Under the pieces are notes generated by a model that was not told the origin of the DNA, ran no database searches, and saw only the letters and a program-made list of their open reading frames with translations. Shown piece by piece: positions 1 to 5,301 of a stretch of DNA of 6,531 nt (position 1 is the stretch's first letter; every line of letters starts with the position of its first letter). The stretch spans positions 1 through 6,531 of the forward strand of contig JAQZDD010000061.1 in the NCBI GenBank assembly GCA_028751055.1. Direction: 5' to 3'. Made by a program: the position numbers and the translations under genes. This DNA is from Euryarchaeota archaeon Ods04. Its GTDB lineage: Archaea > Halobacteriota > Halobacteria > Halobacteriales > Halorutilaceae.

Positions 1-746
1 CCCATGATGACGCGGTCTACGGGCGCGGCGGGACACACCTTGCGGCAGTCGGCGTGACGTGCGTCGAGACTTTCGGCGACGCCGTTGCGCTCAGCGTTCT
101 CGACCAAGTATTCGTACGCGACACGCCGTTTCTCCGCGGCGATGACCGACGCGCCCCCGACAGCGGCGGGGACGGCGAAGTAGCCTATGCCCGCGAACAT
201 ATCGAAGACAGTCTCTCCCTCGCCGACGGAATCGCGCATCCTGACGCGTTCCTCGGCGTTCCCGACGGAGAACATAGTACGCGAGGGGTCGAGAGCGAAC
301 TCGAAGCCGTTCTCGCGGTGCACCGTCTCTGTGTCGGTATCGCGCTCCCCCGCAACGTGACGCGTCTCGGGAACGCGTGTCTCGCCCTCGATTCCGAGGT
401 CCTCCAAGACGACGCGTACGTCGTGTATCTCGTCGAGCGCGTCGGCGACATCCCGCTTGTACCCATCCGAAGCCGAACCGTCGAAACGGACGAGAGCGAC
501 GTCGCCGACGAGCGAGAACGAGGGCGGATTCTCCACGAAGTCGCCGAGCGACACGCGACGCGCGACGGGTTCGTCCTGTTTCACTACCTCGTGCCCGCCG
601 ATGGAGACGGGACGCGTCACCGGTACCTCGACGTACTCTCCGAGACGGCGGACGCTCCTGGTGTCGTCGTAGACGCCGCGTTCGCGCGCCTCCTGCATCA
701 CTTCTTCCGTCACTGGAGGCGGCACGCGTAACGCGAAGTCGGACAT
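1..746 (-). CDS. taw2: Taw2-like tRNA(Phe) position-37 wyosine enzyme, 3' end cut off by the window
   Basis: The gene encodes a Trm5/Taw2-family class I Rossmann enzyme. Taw2 (TYW2) moves the 3-amino-3-carboxypropyl group of S-adenosylmethionine onto the 4-demethylwyosine base at position 37 of tRNA(Phe), in the cytoplasm; the related Trm5 methylates G37. I translated 248 codons. A poorly conserved N-terminal domain (about 1-145) precedes the catalytic domain. The AdoMet motif FDMFAGIGYF is at 181-190, and a likely ribose-contacting Glu is at 205. Two places favour Taw2 over Trm5: MFSVGNAEERVRM (158-170) has GN where Trm5 has an Arg-Leu type sequence, and the visible end reads DRVIM followed by a Gly codon, where Trm5 has Asn-Leu-Pro. 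About 80 residues are probably missing. The ATG shares its A with the TGA of phoU (TGATG), so translation is probably coupled to phoU. Family assignment is firm; Taw2 rather than Trm5 is likely but rests on few residues. Confidence 0.8.
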   Translation of the reverse strand, partial: MSDFALRVPPPVTEEVMQEARERGVYDDTRSVRRLGEYVEVPVTRPVSIGGHEVVKQDEPVARRVSLGDFVENPPSFSLVGDVALVRFDGSASDGYKRDVADALDEIHDVRVVLEDLGIEGETRVPETRHVAGERDTDTETVHRENGFEFALDPSRTMFSVGNAEERVRMRDSVGEGETVFDMFAGIGYFAVPAAVGGASVIAAEKRRVAYEYLVENAERNGVAESLDARHADCRKVCPAAPVDRVIM

Positions 747-1420
747 CACCAGATGAGTTCGTCGTCGCTCTCTATCATGTACAGCGTCCTTGCGGCGATG
801 TTGACGCCGTGGTCGCCCACCCTTTCGAGGTCACGTATCGTGAGGAGTATGCGCGACGTTTCTTCGAGAAGGAGCTCGACCTCTTCTTCCGACTCTACCT
901 CGATGCCGCTTATCAGGTCGCGCATGATACGTTCGCTCGCCTCTTCGCACATGCCGTCGAGAGTGTCGTCACGCTCGTCTATATCGTAGCACAGGTCGGT
1001 GTTCTCCTCTTCGTACGCGCGGACGGAGTCGCGTACCATCTCGGCGGCGAACTCGCCGACCTTCTGCACGTCGACCTCCGAGAAGTAGGTGCTACGCGCT
1101 TCGAGAGTGTAGTCGCCCAAGTTCGTCGCAAGGTCGGCTATGCGCTCAAGGTCGGTGATAATCTTGAACGACGCCGCGATGAGACGCAGGTCGCCCGCAA
1201 CAGGCTGCTGCAGGGCGATAAGGTCGACGCACTCCTGCTCTATTTCGAGGTAGACCTCGTTGACCTCGGCGTCGCCGTCGATAACCTCCCACGCGAGGTC
1301 CTCGTCCTTCGTTTCGAGTGCTTCGAGACCCATCTCCAGCCTTTCGAGGACGAGGTCGCTCATCCCGACGACGTCGGCGCGCAGGTCTTCTAATCTTTCT
1401 TGGTATCCCTTTCTTGCCAT
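746..1420 (-). CDS. phoU: PhoU, phosphate transport regulator
   Basis: PhoU is a cytoplasmic all-helical protein that associates with the Pst transporter and restrains phosphate uptake and phosphate signalling when phosphate is sufficient. The product is 224 residues, a normal PhoU length. It shows the expected two repeated three-helix bundles, each with its metal-binding E/D-xxx-D signature: DLERIADLATN at 90-100 (E92, D96) and DLERVGDHGVN at 197-207 (E199, D203). It has no DNA-binding or AbrB-type domain, unlike some archaeal PhoU fusions. The ATG is preceded by GAGGGG with a 5-nt spacer, and the gene starts 14 bp after the pstB stop. Last-in-operon position behind pstB is the standard pstSCAB-phoU arrangement. 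The stop codon overlaps the start of the downstream tRNA-modification gene. In archaea without a PhoR/PhoB system PhoU more likely acts on the transporter or another regulator; that is inference. Confidence 0.95.
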   Translation of the reverse strand: MARKGYQERLEDLRADVVGMSDLVLERLEMGLEALETKDEDLAWEVIDGDAEVNEVYLEIEQECVDLIALQQPVAGDLRLIAASFKIITDLERIADLATNLGDYTLEARSTYFSEVDVQKVGEFAAEMVRDSVRAYEEENTDLCYDIDERDDTLDGMCEEASERIMRDLISGIEVESEEEVELLLEETSRILLTIRDLERVGDHGVNIAARTLYMIESDDELIW

Positions 1421-1434
1421 GTCATCCCCTCAGT

Positions 1435-2289
1435 CTAGCCGAACTTACCCGTTATATAGTCTTCGACCTTTTGACTTTCGGGGTTCTCGAATATCTTCTC
1501 GGTGTCGCCGAACTCGACGAGTTCGCCGCCTGTTAGGAAGACCGCCGTCTTGTCGGAGATGCGCGCCGCCTGCTGCATGTTGTGCGTGACGATGACGACG
1601 GTATAATCGCGCGAAAGGTCGTCTATCAGGTCCTCTATCTTGGAGGTTGCGACGGGGTCAAGCGCGCTCGCGGGTTCGTCCATCAGAATTACTTCGGGGT
1701 CGGGTGCTATCGCACGCGCTATGCAGAGACGCTGTTGCTGTCCGCCCGAAAGGTCAAGACCTGAGCCGTCCAACTGGTCGCTCACCTCGTCCCAGAGTGC
1801 CGCCTGCCGTAACGCCGTCTCGACACGTTCGTCAAGGCTGTCTGTCTTGCCCTGTATCTTGAGACCGTAGGCGACGTTGTCGCGTATGCTCTTAGGGAAC
1901 GGGTTGGGCTTCTGGAAGACCATGCCGATACGTCGTCTGAGAGCGACGGGGTCGACGTCGTCGTCGTAGACGTTCTTTCCGTGGAAAAGAACCTCTCCTT
2001 CGACACGCGCCCCGTCTATCTGGTCGTTCATCCTGTTGATGCAACGAAGGAAGGTCGACTTCCCGCACCCAGACGGACCGATGAGCGCGGTAACCTTCTT
2101 CTCCGGCACCTTCATGTTTATGTCACGTATAGCGCGGTCTTCGCCGTACCAGACGTTGAGGTTGCGCGTCTCAACAGCCACCTCCTCACGTGTCGTTTCG
2201 TTCCCTCCCGCGCCGTCGCGTGTCTCGTCCTGTTCCTGCGTCTCTCCGCGTTCGTTCTCCACGTCTATCTCGACTGTTTTTTCGCTCAT
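1435..2289 (-). CDS. pstB: PstB, ATPase subunit of the phosphate ABC transporter
   Basis: PstB is the cytoplasmic nucleotide-binding subunit; two copies hydrolyse ATP to drive phosphate import through PstC-PstA. The product is 284 residues and all ABC motifs are present: Walker [10 protein letters not shown] (71-79), Q-loop with Q126 in VFQKPNPFP, signature LSGGQQQ (180-186), Walker B ILMDEP (201-206) and the H-loop His236 in [13 protein letters not shown] after the Q-loop is typical of PstB and separates it from other ABC ATPases. Residues 1-36 form a Glu/Asp/Thr-rich low-complexity extension before the ATPase core, consistent with haloarchaeal adaptation; its function is unknown. The start is supported by GGTGA about 4 nt upstream, and the pstA stop codon sits at the edge of this Shine-Dalgarno site, so the two genes are probably translated together. 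Confidence 0.98.
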   Translation of the reverse strand: MSEKTVEIDVENERGETQEQDETRDGAGGNETTREEVAVETRNLNVWYGEDRAIRDINMKVPEKKVTALIGPSGCGKSTFLRCINRMNDQIDGARVEGEVLFHGKNVYDDDVDPVALRRRIGMVFQKPNPFPKSIRDNVAYGLKIQGKTDSLDERVETALRQAALWDEVSDQLDGSGLDLSGGQQQRLCIARAIAPDPEVILMDEPASALDPVATSKIEDLIDDLSRDYTVVIVTHNMQQAARISDKTAVFLTGGELVEFGDTEKIFENPESQKVEDYITGKFG

Positions 2290-2298
2290 GTTATCACC

Positions 2299-3219
2299 CT
2301 ATTGGTACTCCGTCTCGTACTTGTTCCTGAGGTACACGGCGGTCGCGTTCATAGCAAGCAGTATCAGGAGAAGAACCACTATGCCGATTGCTGCAAGGTA
2401 CTGGAAGTCTATCTCGGGTCGGTCAGCCCAGTAGTATATCATCGTCGGCATCGCGCCGAACGAGTCAAAAGGTCCGTCGGGCGCGCGACGTGCCGTCAGG
2501 AGCGCGCCGACCATGATGAGCGGTGCCGTCTCGCCTATGGCGCGCGCAAGAGCGAGTATCGTTCCTGTAAGAATACCGGGTATCGCCGCCGGTAGGACGA
2601 CGTTACGGACCGTCTGCCAGTTGGTCGCTCCCGTCGCGTAGGAGCCACGCCGGACGCCTTCGGGGACGGCGCGTAGTGCTTCCTGCGCCGATACGATGAT
2701 TATGGGCATGATGAGAAGCGCGAGCGCAATCGCGCCCGCAAGAAGGATAGGTCCGACACGTCCTCCCGTCAGAGGATTTCCCAGATTGACGACCGCCGCG
2801 AGCACAAGAAGACCGTAGACGACTGAGGGAACGCCCGCAAGGTTAGCGAGATTAGCTTCGACGAGACGTTTCCATCTGTTGTCGGGCGCGAACTCTTCGA
2901 GGTAGACGGCTGTTCCGACGCCGATGAAGAAAGACAGGATGACGGTGAGCACCATCAGCCACGCCGAACCCACGATGGCGGCGTAGAAGCCGGCTTGGTC
3001 GGGGAAACGCGACGCGCTGTTCGTCAGGAAACGCACCACGTCGATGTCGCGGACGAAGACGCCCGTCGCCGCCTGAGAGAAGACATCGAGGAGGAGGAGC
3101 GCTAGCGCGAAGACGCCGAAGACGGAGGCGGCGAAACAGAACGCAAGGAATGCGCGTCCCTTGAGACGTTCCTTGCTCAGGTCGCCGCCGCCGAAAAGGT
3201 CGTCAGTTTCGCTGCTCAT
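2299..3219 (-). CDS. pstA: PstA, phosphate ABC transporter permease
   Basis: PstA is one of the two membrane subunits that form the phosphate channel. The 306-residue product has a short acidic cytoplasmic N-terminus and about six hydrophobic segments by eye, near 22-46, 79-106, 123-145, 156-178, 212-240 and 273-296. The cytoplasmic EAA loop that docks PstB is at about 180-214 (EALRAVPEGV through VVLPAAIPG), followed by the ARAIGETAPL segment conserved in Pst permeases. GETAPL, where PstC has GETMAV, identifies this copy as PstA. The ATG has a very strong Shine-Dalgarno site, GGAGGTG (3225-3231), 5 nt upstream. Its ATG overlaps the pstC stop as ATGA (3216-3219), so translation is probably coupled. 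Confidence 0.97.
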   Translation of the reverse strand: MSSETDDLFGGGDLSKERLKGRAFLAFCFAASVFGVFALALLLLDVFSQAATGVFVRDIDVVRFLTNSASRFPDQAGFYAAIVGSAWLMVLTVILSFFIGVGTAVYLEEFAPDNRWKRLVEANLANLAGVPSVVYGLLVLAAVVNLGNPLTGGRVGPILLAGAIALALLIMPIIIVSAQEALRAVPEGVRRGSYATGATNWQTVRNVVLPAAIPGILTGTILALARAIGETAPLIMVGALLTARRAPDGPFDSFGAMPTMIYYWADRPEIDFQYLAAIGIVVLLLILLAMNATAVYLRNKYETEYQ

Positions 3220-4211
3220 CTGTACACCTCCCTGTAACGACGCTTAACCCAGTCGTTGAGCAGGTTCATCGAGAGCGTAATGACGAAAAGCAGCAAGCCG
3301 ACCGCGAAGAGCGACTGGTACTCTACCGTACCCATCGCCGCCTCGCCGCGTGCCATCTGTACCATGTACGCCGTCATCGTCTGTATCTCGACGAACGGAT
3401 TGAGCGTCATCTGCGAGCGGTGTCCTGCGGCGAGCGTCACAGCCATCGTCTCTCCTATCGCGCGCGAGACTGCGAGTATGTACGACGCGAGTATTCCCGA
3501 GATGGAGGCGGGAAGGACGACCTGTGTCGAGACCTCCTGCTTCGTCGCGCCTAAACCGTACGCTGCGTTACGGAGGTCGTCGGGGACGGCACTCATAGCG
3601 TCCTCGCTTATCGACGACACCATCGGTATCGTCATGATACCGACGACGACCATCCCCGCGAATGCGTTGTAGAAACTGACGCTGAATCCGAGCGTCTCGA
3701 AGACGGGACGTATGAATACGGGCGTTATGAACGAGATTGCGAAGAAGCCGTAGACGATGGTCGGAATTCCTGCGAGAACTTCGAGTGTGGGCTTCAGGAC
3801 GCCTCGGACGCGTTCGCTCGCGTACTCGCTCAGGTATATCGCCGTCGCCGTCCCTATCGGAATCGATATGAATGCCGCGCCGACGGTGATGAGAAGCGTG
3901 CCGTTCAGAAGCGGAAGGACGCCGTAGTCGGGAAAGGCGTGGTACGGTGCCCAACGCGTGCCGGTCAGGAACTCGACTACGCCGACGCGGCTTTCGAGCG
4001 TCGCGCCGAGTATCGCCTCGTGCAGACGTTGCCCGTAGAAGAAGCTGAAAGCGTTGTCGATGAGGACGGCGAAGATGGCGAGGGTCGTCGCTATCGTGAC
4101 GGCGGCACATCCCTGTAGGACGCGTGTGACGACGTACTGCTTGCGTCTGTCGCCTCGCGCCACCTCGCCCGTGAGAGCGGCTTCCGTCTCGTCCTTCTTC
4201 CCGGTGCTCAT
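3216..4211 (-). CDS. pstC: PstC, phosphate ABC transporter permease
   Basis: PstC pairs with PstA to make the transmembrane path for phosphate. The product is 331 residues. It has a charged cytoplasmic N-terminus (1-25) and about six hydrophobic segments by eye, near 31-53, 100-127, 143-168, 183-203, 232-260 and 298-318, with a long external loop at about 54-98 typical of PstC. The EAA loop that contacts PstB lies at about 203-236 (EDAMSAVPDDL through VVLPASISG) and is followed by SRAIGETMAVTLAAG, characteristic of PstC. Translation is probably coupled to pstS: the stop of pstS and this ATG overlap as ATGA (4208-4211). A Shine-Dalgarno site, GAGGTGA (4218-4224), lies inside the end of pstS, 6 nt from the ATG. 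The external surface has to dock the unusual PstS described here; nothing in PstC looks abnormal by eye. Confidence 0.97.
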   Translation of the reverse strand: MSTGKKDETEAALTGEVARGDRRKQYVVTRVLQGCAAVTIATTLAIFAVLIDNAFSFFYGQRLHEAILGATLESRVGVVEFLTGTRWAPYHAFPDYGVLPLLNGTLLITVGAAFISIPIGTATAIYLSEYASERVRGVLKPTLEVLAGIPTIVYGFFAISFITPVFIRPVFETLGFSVSFYNAFAGMVVVGIMTIPMVSSISEDAMSAVPDDLRNAAYGLGATKQEVSTQVVLPASISGILASYILAVSRAIGETMAVTLAAGHRSQMTLNPFVEIQTMTAYMVQMARGEAAMGTVEYQSLFAVGLLLFVITLSMNLLNDWVKRRYREVYR

Positions 4212-5209
4212 TCGCCGTCACCTCTGAGAGCGTGGTAGTATCCGACCGCTCCCCAGCCCAGACCGTAGACGTTCCTCCCGACGCCTTCCATGATGTTGTA
4301 CGTCTGGCTGTGGGGCGAGTAGTCGTCACGTATGTTGCCTATCTCGCCCGTGACTGCCTCCGTGAAGTAGTCGAACGTCCCCGACGCCGTGTCGCGTCCG
4401 TACAGCATCATCGGACGGTTGGGCCAGTCTTCGTTGAGGTCGTTCCAACGTTTCACGTCGGAGCGGAACTCCCATATACGCCGGAGTTCGTCGAGCGTAA
4501 GACGGTCGCACCAGTCGTTGTCTGCGTGTTTCACGATAGCCAGACCATCCCAGCCGATTTCGTACCGCGAGTACTCGACTCCGTTCCTTTCGGCAGTCTC
4601 CTGTTCGCTCGGCAGAATCTCGCGGCTCGCGCTCTGTACGTCAGACTGCCCGCGTGTGAACTCCGAGAAGCCCGCGCCCGTGCCCTGCGGATTGACGTTG
4701 ACCTGCGCACGCGGATGGAGGTTCTCGAAGTCCTCCGCCGCGGCGTCGGTCACGGGCGCGACGGTGTTGCTTCCCGTACACGTCACGGTTCCGGACGGTT
4801 CGCCGTCGGTCGAGACACCGAGTTCGTCCAAGACGGCGTCGAGACGCGCGTGGTTCGCCTCTCTTACCTCGTCGGTCGTGGCGTAGTAGCCGACCTCGCG
4901 CGCGAAGTCGTGCTGTCCCTCGATGTAGAAACGGACGAAGGAGCCGATTAGCGACGGGTTTTCGGCGAGTGTGGCGTGGTTGACGTAGATATACAGCGGA
5001 CGCGTCAGCGGGGAGTACGCCCCGGACTCTATGTGTTCCTGTGTCGGGTAGTAGAACTCGCCGTCTACGTCGCTCTCGACCGCAACGGTGTCGAGTCTGA
5101 GTTGGCGGTCGCCAGCCGCGAGACAGCCCGACAGACCACCGACCGCGCTGAGCGTCGCCGCGCCGCCTACCGACTTTAGAATAGACCTCCGCGTGGTCTT
5201 TCGTGGCAT
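4208..5209 (-). CDS. pstS: PstS, phosphate-binding lipoprotein with circularly permuted domain order
   Basis: PstS binds phosphate outside the cell and delivers it to PstC-PstA. The 333-residue product begins with a Tat signal (RRSILK at 7-12) and a lipobox ending in Cys29 (LSGC), so it should be exported folded and lipid-anchored. The mature order is abnormal. Residues about 35-132 match the usual C-terminal third of PstS, including SGAYSPLTRPLYIYVN (62-77), a helix with FVRFYIEG (91-98) and REVGYY (104-109). Only then comes the usual N-terminus, CTGSNTVAPV (144-153), then GTGAGF (176-181), SASREI (193-198), NDWCDRLTLDEL (231-242) and the binding loop GRDTASGTFDYFTE (271-284). The protein stops after GWGAVGYYHALRG, where canonical PstS would run on into the moved part. 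The likely phosphate ligands (T149, T177, R272, S276-T278, by analogy with E. coli PstS) all remain. The ATG directly follows an in-frame TAG and has no Shine-Dalgarno site, suggesting a leaderless transcript. Function as PstS is firm; the effect of the permutation is unknown. Confidence 0.96.
   Translation of the reverse strand: MPRKTTRRSILKSVGGAATLSAVGGLSGCLAAGDRQLRLDTVAVESDVDGEFYYPTQEHIESGAYSPLTRPLYIYVNHATLAENPSLIGSFVRFYIEGQHDFAREVGYYATTDEVREANHARLDAVLDELGVSTDGEPSGTVTCTGSNTVAPVTDAAAEDFENLHPRAQVNVNPQGTGAGFSEFTRGQSDVQSASREILPSEQETAERNGVEYSRYEIGWDGLAIVKHADNDWCDRLTLDELRRIWEFRSDVKRWNDLNEDWPNRPMMLYGRDTASGTFDYFTEAVTGEIGNIRDDYSPHSQTYNIMEGVGRNVYGLGWGAVGYYHALRGDGE
4211..4792 (-). other. Canonical N-terminal and central PstS segment (permuted block 2)
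   Basis: This part of pstS encodes residues about 140-333. It starts with the first strand and phosphate-binding loop that normally follow the signal peptide (TVTCTGSNTV) and runs in canonical order to GYYHALRG, then stops. A short polar linker with VSTDGEPSG (132-140) joins block 1 to block 2, which is where the natural C- and N-termini would have been fused. Confidence 0.85.
4814..5107 (-). other. Relocated C-terminal PstS segment (permuted block 1)
   Basis: This part of pstS encodes residues about 35-132. In order it holds a strand RLDTVAVES, a turn, an E-H-I-E-S-G-A-Y helix cap, the strand SPLTRPLYIYVN, two helices, and REVGYY followed by a final charged helix ending LDAVLDELG. In ordinary PstS proteins the same elements in the same order close the protein (the SRPL-strand, the long helix, VGYVPL and a terminal helix). 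Here they come first. Boundaries are judged by eye to within several residues. Confidence 0.85.
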
Positions 5210-5301
5210 CTAGCCAACCGTACGACAAATGTCAGTATAAACTTGACGTTTTTTATATATATTTTCTCCATATCTCTATATAGGCATACATAGAATGACC
5301 T
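5210..5301 (-). promoter_or_regulatory. Promoter region of the pst operon
   Basis: This 92-bp gap is far richer in A+T than the flanking genes. On the minus strand TTTATAC (5241-5235) is centred about 29 nt before the pstS ATG, the spacing expected if transcription starts at or a few bases before the start codon. The preceding TCAAG could serve as a BRE. A longer run, ATATATATAAAAAA, near 5262-5249 could be a second TATA element giving a leader of roughly 20 nt. Two candidate operators are visible: an imperfect inverted repeat, TAC(T)GACA-TT-TGTCGTA (5237-5221), over the end of the TATA box and the probable start site, and a tandem repeat TATAGAGA/TATGGAGA (5280-5265) upstream. Phosphate control is expected for this operon; which element does it is unknown. 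No oligo-T terminator for the upstream gene is seen on this strand. Confidence 0.65.
5235..5241 (-). promoter_or_regulatory. TATA box of pstS
   Basis: TTTATAC on the minus strand is the best archaeal TATA candidate. Its distance to the ATG fits a leaderless mRNA. This agrees with the absence of a Shine-Dalgarno site before pstS, whereas pstC, pstA, pstB and phoU each have one. Confidence 0.6.

Noticed and set aside
54..731. 225-codon open frame on the plus strand.
   Set aside because: It is antisense to the Taw2-like gene, whose minus-strand frame has clear AdoMet motifs. The plus-strand translation shows no family motif.
377..1393. 338-codon open frame on the plus strand.
   Set aside because: It runs antisense across taw2 and phoU. 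It starts with an Arg-rich stretch typical of out-of-frame GC-rich DNA and shows no domain.
1981..2595. 204-codon plus-strand frame, and similar plus-strand frames inside pstB, pstS and the oxidoreductase.
   Set aside because: They are shadows of well-supported minus-strand genes with full motifs, made long by few stop codons in GC-rich DNA.
4208..5209. Reading pstS as two fused proteins or as an ordinary PstS with an extra N-terminal domain.
   Set aside because: Neither half is a complete binding protein. Together they contain each PstS element once, which fits a permutation better than a fusion or added domain.
5249..5268. T-rich run on the plus strand as a terminator.
   Set aside because: No plus-strand gene ends here, and on the coding strand the run is A-rich, so it cannot act as an oligo-T terminator for the oxidoreductase.
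5253..5291. Tiny minus-strand ORF upstream of pstS (ATG to TAA, 12 codons plus stop).
   Set aside because: It lies upstream of the likely transcription start, has no convincing ribosome binding site and is made of the AT-rich promoter itself.
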